From contig JAQFVV010012513.1 of the NCBI GenBank assembly GCA_028023455.1, forward strand, positions 1,125,001 to 1,189,000: a DNA stretch of 64,000 nt. Direction: 5' to 3'. The DNA comes from Epiperipatus broadwayi. Taxonomy: Eukaryota > Onychophora > Udeonychophora > Euonychophora > Peripatidae. Below the pieces are notes generated by a model. It saw only the letters and a program-made list of their open reading frames with translations. It ran no database searches and was not told the DNA's origin. A program made the translations under genes and the position numbers. Positions 47,530-58,658 of this stretch are shown piece after piece. The stretch's first letter is position 1. Every line of letters starts with the position of its first letter.

Positions 47530-48135
47530 TCATCTGTGAAAATCACTATAAAGCCAAACAAAATGCCCTGGACATCAGGGGTTGTCTCTCCTCTGGAGAC
47601 TTTACAGTTATCAGGTTATCTATCTTTCTGACATACGCTTTTTGGTACACAAGATGCAGGACAAAGTTCACACAACCAACACTGGACCCCAATGCTATAT
47701 TTTGCAATAAGCTCAAAGCTCTTCAAAACAAGGATAAGATATTATCCTCTAGATTTTTATTTATTAATGCATGGAGCCTACTAGTACGGCCTACAGACTC
47801 TACATAAATATTGGACTTGATATATTCACATTGTAGTGTATCGTAAATGAAGTAGTCTATGATGCAACATGCCGGATTCTACTAGAGAGGCATTGATTTC
47901 ACACTACATGTATCCCAGCTGATAAGTTAGTATTATTGGGCCAACCTTAAAAGGGGTGGTCTATACCAAAAAATGGAATGTATGGCATAATCATTTATCA
48001 AACTGCTAGTGCAGAGAATGGCTCTGGCATACATCTACCAGACCAATGTCAGCAATGGATGAGCCAACATTAACAAAGTGCATTTATTATTCATCTGTAC
48101 AATTTTATTATGTCAATAAATATATTTTTAAAATA
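47530..48135 (+). pseudogene. LINE C terminus (copy L2), knuckle lost
   Basis: The open frame 47526-47807 continues the pattern seen after the zinc knuckle in the copies at 29640 and 51755: RLSIFLTYAFWYTRCRTKFT, then KLKALQNKDKILSSRFLFI. The knuckle itself is not present, so the copy is 5' truncated. A 3' untranslated part follows, with an A-rich end near 48110-48135. Confidence 0.65.
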
Positions 48136-50384
48136 AAATGCCCTTAGCACCATAGATTAAATCCATAGTTAGACAGACCACACAATATAAATAATTTTTT
48201 AAAAATTTTGCACCTCTGATGAAGTAAATTGGAACTATTTATTATGTAGCTTGGAGAGAGAAAAAGATGTAGTTGAAAAAGTAAATATATTTTGCTTAAC
48301 TCTTAATTCAATATTTGCATGTTTAAATAGAAGTTTATACAAGGCCATTTTATATACGTTTTTCAAAATATTTGTGGCTCTGATTGAAAGTTTTCAAGGG
48401 CTGGAATTGGGCCACAGACCATAGGCTTCCTATTCTGCTCTAGGATATGGACCTCGAATGGATTATCCATAAATATATGCTTTTCAATATAATCTATAAC
48501 AGAATATATGATTAACATTCTAGAATTATTGGAGACCCTAATGTATTATTTATAGTGAGACAATTGAATATTCCTAATTAGCTCAGATGTTTAATGCTTA
48601 ATTACCAGCTTACGTGATGCCCATAATCAATATCAGCAATGGTAATCTAAGCCATATGCAACACATGGGTTAGAATGATTTAGACTATGGACAGCATATT
48701 TGTAAAAATGTAAATCTAAGAAAATTATTTTGTACTGTCTGATAAGTTGTCATAGCATGAAAACAATTCATTATTTAAGCATCAGTAAATATTCTACCTA
48801 TCATATATGCTTTATTATGGTAAGAACATAGATTGTATAACACAACATACATTAGTTTATGCAAAGTTATGGGACACGAAGAAACCATTTAATTTTTTTT
48901 TTGCAAAATATTAGAAGTTGTCAAATTATTGAAATATCGCCACATTTGAATGTATTATTTCCATATTTAGAATTGCTATGTTTTCTTACTATCATATTAG
49001 CAATTGCTTCATAAGTGCGTTACCAATTTGGCTATTGTATGTAGAGAAAGTGAAATATATAAAGATTTATATTTGAATCATATTAAAAAAAAAAATGTTA
49101 TGTATGAAAGCAAAAATAATAAATTTGTAAACATTGCGATAGCATATATATATAATTAATTTTTTTACACGTTTCCTTCTTTGCTTGCAATAAATTATTT
49201 AAAATAATTTAGAGGGGCGGAAAAAAAAACCCAAGCCCCGCGAAACGGCCCTAATCCGAAAGTGCGATAAAAATTCTAGATTAGAATCCAAGTGAATACA
49301 AGCTTATTCACTAACTACCATATCACAAGGGTTTTATGTGTACATATATACATGTATAATGGTATTCAATAAATTTATTTTTAGAGAATAAATTACATTT
49401 TTCGCTGCTTTAAAATTATATTTCAGACAATTAAATTTAAAAATCCAAACTACATTTTTTCAAAAGAAATACTGTTATGAAAATAAAATTTCCCAATGAG
49501 CACTTCATTTCTTCTTTCCTTTTCTAATTACATATTGATTTTTATTAAAGCTATTTAGGAATTATTCTTTGATATTTTCAAATGATAAATATTAAATAAC
49601 CAGGCAATTGTCGCATTTATTTTTAATAAAAATAAATTATCAAATAATCGACTGAATACAAATAGTCTTCAATTATTTTCCTGGAGATAATAAAGTTGCT
49701 TTCTTTTTTATTCTGCAACGTTTTATTTTATTTTAAAAATTAAAAAAAAAAAAAGCGAATATGAATTTAGGAGACTTTTTTAAAAAAAATATATGACTAG
49801 TTGTCATATAACATTTTAATGAATGTTTGAAACTACAAAAAATAAAATAAAAAAGAAACGTTAATTTGCAATAATGAAATACAATGTGAGTTTCTTGAAA
49901 TAATGGAAGTAAAAAGCCAGCTTTTACAACAAAGATTATATGACGTTATACATACACACATATATATATATGATAAAAACAGAACGGCTGTCTACTCCAT
50001 TGCTTACTAGTTTGCTCATGTCACCATACTTACTGATCTCTGGCTTCTCCATCATCTATCCAAAGATAGATGTAGCAACACAAATATGCATCTACTGATT
50101 ACTTCTATCTCTATTTTATTAATTAAGTTAAAAGTCTGATATTCAAAACGCCATAAAGTTATAATACCTATCCATCCTTCTGTATCAGTTTTATAAATTG
50201 GTTTCTGAGTCTGTACCCATATATTTTATTAACCTTTGTTATTTCCTAATTACAGGAACCTTGTTTTTCTGAGCAGAAATGTTAATTTCTTAAGCACACT
50301 ACAATTGGTGAGTTGCAATTGTTTTTGGTTTTTTTTTTTGTCACATATTGTGCAAGGTAAAGAATCAAATGATATTGTTTTCCT
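48136..50384. other. No gene seen; one GC-rich patch
   Basis: 2.2 kb without recognised proteins. 49212-49265 is GC-rich (GAGGGGCGG, then CCCAAGCCCCGCGAAACGGC) and looks like the end of some DNA transposon; no partner end found. Confidence 0.45.
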
Positions 50385-50985
50385 GAAGGTTTGTGATGAG
50401 GTATTCTAGTTGTATTTTTATATTGGACTATTTTGTGATGATGGTGTTCTAGTTGTATTTTTATATTGGACCATTTCCATCATTTAATATGCATATTGAA
50501 TGTCTTTAGAAAAAAATGACTTTATTTAAATATTCTAAATACATTCAACTGTTAGTAATAGCTCATTGAACCGGTTAGTATATGCATAATGTTTCAAAAG
50601 GTACTACACTCTTCTTCAGGTGTTGCTGGCCTGACGAGGAACAGTACTAGCATGGGGTTTGAACATGGGTCCTTAGATTCTTGATTATTGAATTTTAAAG
50701 TAATGCTCTGGTTCAGTTGGTTAGAGTGTTACCTTAAAATTCAATAATCATGAATCTAAGTACTCAGGATCAAATCTCATGCTAGTACTGTCACTGGTCA
50801 GGCTAGCAACACCTGAAGAAGAGGGGAGAATAATACCTCTCAAAATGTTGTGCATATATTAACCTGTTTAATGTGCTATTACTAACAGTTGAATGTTTTT
50901 TGGAATATTTAAATAAAGTTATTTTTTCTAAAGACATTCAATACACATATTAGATGATGGAGATGGTCCAATATAAGAACACAAT
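50385..50985. mobile_element. SINE-B inverted dimer, well preserved
   Basis: 50385-50700 is SINE-B in minus orientation and 50702-50985 in plus orientation. The plus unit has the A box (GGTTCAGTTGGTTAGAG), a B-box region with CAGGATCAAATCTC, and ACCTGAAGAAGAGGGG with CCTCTCAAAATGTTGTGC. The minus unit ends at its tRNA-like part, so the pair forms a hairpin with a short loop near 50703-50715. A 60 bp stretch near the left edge is itself repeated (TTTTTATATTGGACTATTTT at 50416 and a similar stretch at 50458). Confidence 0.85.
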
Positions 50986-51754
50986 CAAACAATGTCTATA
51001 GTATTTACTTAAATGATTTTCATTTAAGTTAATATAACATTATATAAAGTCTATTAAGATGGTTACAATTAGTGGCTCATTATTCTGCATGGTATGAGAT
51101 ACAAATCTGGGTACAATTTAATTTTCTTTATATTTCAAGCAATTGTAATATATTCCAGTATTCAATTTACAAACAAATTATCCAACCCACCTGATATTAG
51201 TTCCTAAAATGGGTATCAAACATTTTATAAATATTAAAAAAAATGACTTCTTATTCTTCATCTTCCATCACCTCATGAATCAAGTAGCATTTTTTCTTTA
51301 CTTTTTATTTTTAGAATAATTCTAGAGAAAATTGTCCTTATATAATATATTTTAAACCTGTTTACTTATATTTTTACATTTATCTTAGCTTTTTTAGTCC
51401 CCACTCTGTCATAAAAGACATTTTTGGCAATTGAAACTTATAATCTCAATGTTTAGACACCAGGTAAATTAAAAAAAATGAGAATGCTTTGATGTTTAGA
51501 GGATCATATAATAATTAAACGACTAATGGTAAGATCAGAAAAAATTGTAATTAATCTTTTTCTAGAACATTAAACAACTAAATCAAGGCTGTAAAATGTT
51601 AAGTAGACTTCAATTTGAAATGAGTTCATAGCAAAATAAATTATTTATTATAATAGTTACTGCTTAAAATATTTCAAAAAATAATTAAAAAAATTAAGGA
51701 ATTTTAAAAATTGAGAAATTATTAAACTAAACCAAAATACATTGACTTTCTGCT
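50986..51754. other. No gene seen
   Basis: AT-rich; nothing recognised. Confidence 0.5.
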
Positions 51755-52335
51755 AAAGATCAACCTCTCCTCCCTGCCAACAAATTATTTTCTGGTGTGG
51801 AGAAGTGGGTTTAGCAAGATTAACCCTCAATGCCAACTATGTGCCACAGCAGATGAGACAATTCATCACCTCCTGTATTTCTGCCCTTTTCTCAAGCCGA
51901 TCAGATCCTTTATAAATGAAAATGTATCACTCGACATTAGAGAAGTTTTAGTCATTCAAAAGGCTATAAAGAGAGGCATATTCTCGAAAATCAGAATCAC
52001 CATTATTCTAACCTTTGCAATCTGGCTATCCAGATGCAAATGTATATTTGAAAATGCTAATCGTAGTATTGGCAACATCTATATCAAATTACTCAAACGG
52101 CTCAGGAACAGAGATAGATTGCTGGCTCCAGACTGGCTTTTTCATGAAACTTTGGCTGGGGTCATCCTCCTGGAAGAGTGAAGGAGTGCAAAGGCCCCAG
52201 TCTTGGACCACATCAAGCTCTACAGAGTGAATGCCTTGCAACAGTGTAAAAAGAATATAGCTATGTATAGATAAACATGTTCAATTGTATCTAATAATTT
52301 TTAATTTATTATAATAAAAAAAAAAACTAATATCA
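51755..52335 (+). pseudogene. LINE C terminus with zinc knuckle (copy L3)
   Basis: The best-preserved of the three copies. The frame runs from at least 51758 to 52181: LKINLSSLPTNYFLVWRSGF, then INPQCQLCATADETIHHLLY and FCPFLKPI. The knuckle C-x2-C...H-x4-C is complete. Further: KRGIFSKIRITIILTFAIWL, RCKCIFENANRSIGNIYIKL and LLKRLRNRDRLLAPDWLFHE, stop at 52179-52181. A 150 bp tail ends in an A run at about 52315-52325. The start is open upstream, so the beginning is the truncation point, not an initiation codon. Function: the nucleic-acid-binding end of a LINE reverse transcriptase. Confidence 0.78.
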
Positions 52336-52856
52336 TTTTTTGGGGTTTCACATGTAAGTTTTTATATTGATTAAAAAATCATAAATACATGTAAAAATTA
52401 CATATTTTTACTATTAATGATAAAAATATCACTCAAATAATCAGAATATAATTGAATAAAAAAATAAGTTTTCAAATTAATTAAACCTTATCTTCAAATT
52501 AGACAATCATAATGGGAAAGGTATTCTCTGCAATGCACAAAGTGTGAAAAAATTTAAAGCTTTGATTATTCCCTTATTTGACCTGAAGTTTAGAAACAAA
52601 TTAAAAACACAAATTCCGATGTAACACTTTTTGATTTGCTGATGCATTAGACTTGATTGTTTTACATGCCAACATCTGTGGAATAAGAATGCAGAGATAA
52701 GTATTTGTGCATTTATTTACTGCCCTATTCAAACACTATATAAGGTGCATTGCAGGATATAAATTCTCTTCATCCTCGTTATAATAAAAGTTTATCAACA
52801 TGACACTTGTTTCTATCAACTGACAACAGAATCACAAGCAAGGCCATTCTTATATT
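52336..52856. other. No gene seen
   Basis: AT-rich; nothing recognised. Confidence 0.5.
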
Positions 52857-53262
52857 TTTGTAACCACTAAACACCACATGATCACCATTTTTAAATCTTA
52901 CACAATCTTGTTACACAGTGTCTAAAATATGGATGCTGAACTGAGTTCAGATGTATAGAACTACATAAGCTATCATCTTGAATTAAAAATATTACAGTGT
53001 TTTTATTTTGCATTCAAAGCTTTATAGTTAGCTAATAAGGTACGAAAGTGGCTGTTGAAAAGTTGCATTAGATTCTAAGATCTAGGTGCAGTGCTCTCAG
53101 ATCCAAGGTTTGTCACTGATGAAGTCAACAAGCTGGAAACTAATATGGAAATATTGAATGAGTAGACCCTAGACAAGGATTTTATGCACAATCCTTTCTG
53201 CATCCATTGATTACTCTAACTTGCATTGGTGGCACTACTGTCTGAAAAGTTTAGCCTCTATG
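52857..53262. mobile_element. Repeat F, copy F6
   Basis: Head AACCACTAAACACCACATGA at 52861, then TTAAATCTTACACAATCTTG; right half GTCACTGATGAAGTCAACAA, CTGGAAACTAATATGG, GCATCCATTGATTACTCTAA, and GAAAAGTTTAGCCTC. No clear target duplication; the left arm is short. Confidence 0.75.
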
Positions 53263-53920
53263 CTTTTTCTTTTTTCCAAGATTAATAATTGAAGTGGATA
53301 TACATTTCTACTATTGTATGATATTAAATTAAATTATACCTTCCCATATTCCCATAGTAGATATGTATCATAACACAAACAAATTTTAGTAAGTTATAAA
53401 ACAATAAATGAAATTTTATAATTAAAAAAAAAAAAATTATAATAATACTAACTAGTTAAATTTAATTTAATTAATACGTGTATAAATGATGATCTTATAT
53501 CATCCAATCCTTATGAGGGAATTCCAATTTTACGAGACCCCCTTCTGTGTGTGATCATTATTATGAAATAAAAAACCTTTCATCCAAGATGATAATTACT
53601 TACACAAATAATAATAAACAAATATTATTATACTAATTAAGTTAGTAATAAACAAAAATTATGTTGTGTCATAAATGAATGTAATATGAAGAACAACAAA
53701 ATCGTACTTTCATATTAAGTTTACTTTTACCTTGGTCAGGTCGCTTTATGGAGGAAGACTTAAATTTTTAAAAAATATTTAACTCAATGATCTTTCCATT
53801 TCTATTTATCTAGTAACTTTCTTAAATGGACTCTTTCAATGTAAACAGATTTTAAAAGCAAAGGAAATAAAATTAGATTATGAAGCTGATAACACACAAA
53901 AATAATATGATGTATTAATG
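53263..53920. other. No gene seen
   Basis: AT-rich; nothing recognised. Confidence 0.5.
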
Positions 53921-54040
53921 CATTGTACAGGCTTAAACCTGCTATGTGGGGTTTGAACTCAGACCTTCACATGACCCACCACTCTCAGTTCCATCTCATA
54001 TTGCTGAACCACATGATCACACATATGTTGAAAAGATAAA
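53921..54040 (-). mobile_element. tRNA-derived SINE-C, copy 2
   Basis: Minus orientation of the unit at 27770: CATTGTACAGGCTTAAACCT, the B-box complement GGGGTTTGAACTC, ACCCACCACTCTCAGTTCC, TTGCTGAACCACATGATCAC. The leader end runs into repeat H. Confidence 0.78.
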
Positions 54041-54290
54041 TAATCATCAATATATGTATTTCATGCTAAACCAGTAATCATCAGTTGGTCTAGATTACTA
54101 TCCTCACATATATATATAATCAGTACTCAGCTTTATATTATGATAACCAATCTTTATACTTTAATGGACAGGCTTCAAACTATTCCAACTCACAACTCTT
54201 TAGCCTTCCATTTCATTGAAAATCTGATGATGGAACATTCAAAGCCCTTGTTAGTGCCATGGTTGTCATCCTACACATGTTAACCTATTG
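54008..54290. repeat. Repeat H, copy 2, fused to SINE-C
   Basis: ACATGATCACACATATGTTG, TTTCATGCTAAACCAGTAAT, CATCAGTTGGTCTAGATTAC, then TCATTGAAAATCTGATGATG and AACATTCAAAGCCCTTG match copy 1 at 45358. It overlaps the leader end of SINE-C, so the two families share a border. Confidence 0.7.
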
Positions 54291-55399
54291 GTCATTCTGA
54301 CCCCTCATGTACAGGAGAATAATCCATTTATACATACACATGCGAGGGATGGGCAGACCTTTTACACACTATATAAATTAATACATTTCATCATCAGATT
54401 TTATCAATTGGAAATTTCATTTTAAATTATAAAGATGAAGTATGCATACACTCTAGGCATATAGGTAGGAATAAATAATTACATTATTTTCAGTTAAAAC
54501 AATAGAATTTTATCCTATGGGTGATCTTTACTCATAATGCATTTTTTAAACTTATTCTTTTCTTAAAATAATTTAGTTTAAATATATAAATGGTTTTTTG
54601 ACTAAATCTATCTGCTTTAGAATTCCAATTTAGAATGATCTTATTATGAATTTCTCTAATTTATCAGGACAAATATATATAATTTTGTTTTGAAATTACA
54701 ATTAATGATACTAAAGAGTAATTTATTTACTCTTTTTGTTGGGAGAGATTAGAATTCTTTTCTAATAAAGTTTTAATCAAGAAGAGAATTCGTTCAAACT
54801 ATTGATCCATCTTTTTAATATGTTTGGAATTCGAACACAGCAAAATGGCTATGCGTAATGGTTAGTTCATTGGCAAAAGATAAAATTAATTTGGAAATTA
54901 TTTGATTCAGCTTTTGTAGTAGAATCGACTTCCAGTAGCATGTGGTAAATATACTATTTGATTTTCACGATTTTATATTCAATTATTGTTAAAATTATTA
55001 TAATTAACAATCATATAATTGAATTCTAAATTTTATTTTCTTTGTGTTTAATTGCTAAGATGCGACTTTGACTTAAGATTATCTCTAAGTTTGACATCTT
55101 GATTAATGGTTTTAGTAAATAAAAATAATCATTAAATAATATATATATATAAATAAATAATTTAAAAAATAATCATTTAATATTTATTTTAATTTAAAAC
55201 AACTATTTATTTAAATGGACTTTTGTCATTAATGTTTTTATAATTTAACCTTTAAGTTATATATCTGTATATTTATGTATTTTAATGTAAAAGTATAATG
55301 TGTATATATATGTATATGTGAGAAGGTTTATGTACTTTCAATATATATATATATATATATCATTAACTTTCAATATATATATATATATATATCATTAAA
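54291..55399. other. No gene; duplicated (TA)n stretch
   Basis: AT-rich. 55334-55396 has TACTTTCAATATATA-type units twice (TTTCAATATATATATATATA and again with TCATTAA). Confidence 0.5.
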
Positions 55400-55829
55400 A
55401 TTAGTCAACACATAGAAAATCCCATTAACAATAATAATCTCAACATGTTGTCAAGGCAACAATCTTTTAAGAATAAAAGTTGGAATCTCATCTTTATTTA
55501 TGGTTCACTATATTTACATATACTCTAAAGATTGCAACTTGACAAAATGATTGATATTGGTGGATTTCCACCTTTATTGTTAAAAGAAGGTTGAAGACTT
55601 ACATATTATTCCTGCAACATAGAGAAGATAGTATGCCTTTTCACATCCATAATAAATGTGTAACCTTGTGATCATGTTAAATAAACCCTGTGTTCTGATT
55701 CGACCTCAGCCAATATTTTTTTTTTGTGAGAATTTTATAATCCCAGTTTTTGTCCAGTTTTCATTCTGACAAAATCTTTAGTGCTGTTAATTACATTTTT
55801 TAAACTATTTTTTACTTTCATTTATATTT

Positions 55830-56215
55830 ATAGATGTGACTCAACATATCTTGCCCACTACTGTAATGGATGCTGTTTTATATTTTCAAGAAAATGTAAA
55901 ATTGGAGGCCCTAACAAAATTGAGGAGAGCCTCTTTAAAAGCAAACTGGACAAATTATTCCTGAACAATGGATGTTCAGTGGTTTGTGCAGGGAGACCAA
56001 GTGTTTTATCATGACAATTAATGATATAACAGTGGCAACTCTTATGGAAGCTATCAACAAAATGTGGAAGAGGGATCAACAATTTATTCCAATTGTTGAA
56101 TGGCCTACAAAAGTGCTGAATTACAAAGTGCCAGTTATGATCATTTTTGTGTGAACCACAAATGCAATCACATGTTAAATAAATGTGCATTTTAGAAAAA
56201 ATAATTTTTTTTCTT
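55830..56215 (+). pseudogene. ISXO2-like transposase remnant, first tandem copy
   Basis: Contains RKCKIGGPNKIEESLFKSKL (family KIGGPxxxVEIDESLF, here missing two residues, so the acidic pair is incomplete), then a frame change and MFSGLCRETKCFIMTINDIT (family VFGGIxRxTxxxFLVPVPD) and TLMEAINKMWKRDQQFIPIV. The C-terminal catalytic part is not recognised; NHKCNHMLN may be its trace. Better preserved than the following copy. Confidence 0.78.
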
Positions 56216-56239
56216 TTAGTCTCCATTTTGGAAAAAAAA

Positions 56240-56585
56240 AAATTAGATTTTCAAGAAAATTAAAATTGGAGACTCTAACAAAATTGTCAAAATTTATGAG
56301 AGCTTTTTCAAAACTAAGCTGGATTAATTCTTGCCAAACAGTGGATGTTTCATGGCTTGTGCAGGGAGACCAATGAGTATTTTATCATGGTAATTAATGA
56401 TTTTTACAGCAGAAACTCTTATGGAAGCTGTGAAACCAAATGTGGAAGAGGGATCAATGATTTATTTCTACTGTAGTAAGGCCTATAAATGTGCTGTTTT
56501 ATGAAGTGCTAGAAATGATCATGTTCATGTGACCACAAATACAATCATGTGTTAAGTAAGTGTGCATTTTGGGAAAAATAGAACT
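56240..56585 (+). pseudogene. ISXO2-like transposase remnant, second tandem copy
   Basis: A direct repeat of 55883-56215 with many more changes: TTTTCAAGAAAATTAAAATT, TGTTTCATGGCTTGTGCAGG, ACTCTTATGGAAGCTGTGAA and GGAAGAGGGATCAATGATTT. No open frame longer than a few dozen codons. The junction between the copies is near 56200-56240. Confidence 0.75.
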
Positions 56586-56864
56586 TTTATTTTTAGAATA
56601 CATTTTAGGAAAAAAATATCTACTTAAAATAAAGCAGGACAAATTGATTGTTTCATGACAATGCATGTTATATATTACAAGGCAAGTACTGTATATGTAT
56701 ATTTTATATTTTTTTTGTAATATTTTAGGGTATTTTGTAATTTAGTGATTGTTTTGTCTGCACTTAAAAGTTATATTTGGGAATTGCATAATGGCATGTC
56801 ATATTAGTCTGTATTTAAAGTAGCATTTGAGAAGTGCAAATGGCATTCATATTTTAAATTTTTT

Positions 56865-57135
56865 AATGTCAAATCAATATTTTTACTATTGTTAAAAATG
56901 TACTTTTTGAGATTTATTTTTTGGTTGAAATTCATACTTTTGGTATTGTTAGAAATTGATATTCCATGTCATTTTATATTTTTTGTGTAAAACTCATATT
57001 TTTAGTATTGTTAAAAATGTACTTTTTAAGATTGACTTTTGGGTGAAATTCATATTTTTAGTATTGTTATAAATTTATATTCCATGTCACATTTTATATT
57101 TTTTGTGTAGAATTCATAATTTTACTATTGTTAGA
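56865..57135. repeat. Tandem repeat, unit about 120 bp
   Basis: About 2.3 units with the landmark ATTTTTACTATTGTTA at 56880, ATTTTTAGTATTGTTA at 57000, and a half-unit landmark between them (TTTTGGTATTGTTAGAAATT near 56938). It lies inside Merlin-2. Confidence 0.75.
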
Positions 57136-57435
57136 TTTAATCTTATACCTTTTCACATACCTATTCATATTGCTGATAACTTTGTAAATATTGTGAAAAT
57201 ATCAAGTACAGGTCCATGTTGATGAATTTATCATCTTAAGTTTGCACAAGATTTAAGTGTACATGTCATTTGGTCAGATCACAAAATTGGAAAGTCATAA
57301 GCAGATTTATAAGAATGTGAAAAGACAGCTGGACTAATATGTGTTGCAGAACTAATATGTAAGTACCAAAGGTTGCCTTTACAACAGGTTGAGATAGTTG
57401 ATTATTGATATTGGGACTGTCTACATGTAGATGAC

Positions 57436-57770
57436 ATATTGACCCATTTAGCCTTGAGCATTATTACTCTTATTATTTTAGTGATACTTTGGGGGCAATT
57501 AAAATTATAATTGCAGTTTGTAATGTTATAAGTGAATATTATTAGTTTGCATTCAAAATAGATTATATTTACTTGTTTAAGGAAGTTTATTTAAACTTCT
57601 TTGAATCAATAATTTCAATCTGCGTGATAAAGTTGCAATCTATATTAGACCATTAATAAAGTTGGGATTCCAACTTTATTGTTAAAAGGAGGTTGCCTTG
57701 ACAACAGTTTGAAATTGCTGATTATTATTGATATTGGGATTGACTAAGTGTAGACTGATTTTAATGATTA
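57436..57770. repeat. Solo arm of the Merlin-2 end at 57650-57765
   Basis: GTTGGGATTCCAACTTTATT, AAGGAGGTTGCCTTGACAAC, AATTGCTGATTATTATTGAT and TTGGGATTGACTAAGTG match the arm of Merlin-2 and the solo arm at 20815. Followed by AAACCCATTTAGCCTTGAAC, also found at 57448 after the Merlin-2 right end, so the flank was probably duplicated with it. Confidence 0.65.
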
Positions 57771-57960
57771 TTTATAAACCCATTTAGCCTTGAACATTAT
57801 TACACTTATTATTTAATGGCTTTAGTGGGGTAGTGTGATATCCACCGGCAGTAGGTGATTCGTTATAATTTTTGTTTCCTTTTTAAAATTGCTGGTAAAC
57901 TATAAGTGTGACATTTAAAAAAATCCTGGCATTCTTTGCTTAAAATCGGACAAAATTTGA
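57771..57960. other. No gene seen
   Basis: AT-rich; nothing recognised. Confidence 0.4.
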
Positions 57961-58080
57961 ATTTTTTTTTTTTTTTTTTCATATGTCATAGCATCGGCCG
58001 GGACGCGAACCCACAACCATCTGCAACCAACTTCTTGCTTGCATGGCGGCTGCGATACCTCTCGGCTAACAACGCAAGAC
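57961..58080 (-). mobile_element. tRNA-derived SINE-A, copy 7
   Basis: Minus orientation: T run 57962-57980, CATATGTCATAGCATCGGCC, GGGACGCGAACCCACAACCA, ACCTCTCGGCTAACAACGCA. It has the highest similarity to copy 2. No clear target duplication. Confidence 0.87.
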
Positions 58081-58617
58081 AATAATATTTTTATTAAAAC
58101 ATTCATTTTTTTGTGAGTTCAAATTACAAGATTGCACTAAGAAGTCAAAGGTACAATTTTTTATATCAGCAAGACTCTGTAATAAAATAAATCAAAGATG
58201 TCTTGATGATTCAAGACCTTCATCCTGATAAAAATGTAATATCGTAAGTATTCAATTTTAATTTTATTTTCATAGTATTTTAAATTTTTCTATTATTTGC
58301 ATAGTATTATTTTATTTATTTTTTATTATTTGATGAATTATAATTTATTAATGTGTTCATTAGTGTGTATAGTATATAAATTATACTTGTATCCAAATAT
58401 AACATAGTGGTTTATGTATAATGTAATTTTGGGGATCGGTTACAAATTTGAGGCAACCTTATTTTATAGGTATGATGATTTTCAAAAAGTTTAATAATTT
58501 ATTAGTGTGTTTATATTTGTATTAGTGTGTTTGTGTTTACACTTGCATGTCTGTGTTTGTATAACAAATAATGATATATATATATATTGTACATATATAC
58601 ATGTTTTCATTCCCACG

Positions 58618-58658
<41 letters not shown>

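Larger units (their letters stand above)
55400..57435 (+). mobile_element. Merlin-type DNA transposon Merlin-2
   Basis: About 2 kb. The ends form a diverged inverted repeat: left inner part 55590-55690 (ACTTACATATTATTCCTGCA, CTTTTCACATCCATAATAAA) against right 57265-57375, whose complement reads ACTTACATATTAGTTCTGCA and CTTTTCACATTCTTATAAAT. Further out, the left complement and the right strand both read GTTGCCTTGACAACA-like then TTGAGAT and TTATTGATATTGGGA-like sequence. Two transposase segments lie inside, and a 120 bp tandem repeat near the right. Exact borders uncertain. Confidence 0.68.

Noticed and set aside
58615-58658. Alternating purine-pyrimidine CA/TA tract as a functional element
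   Set aside because: Common simple repeat; nothing in the sequence supports a role.
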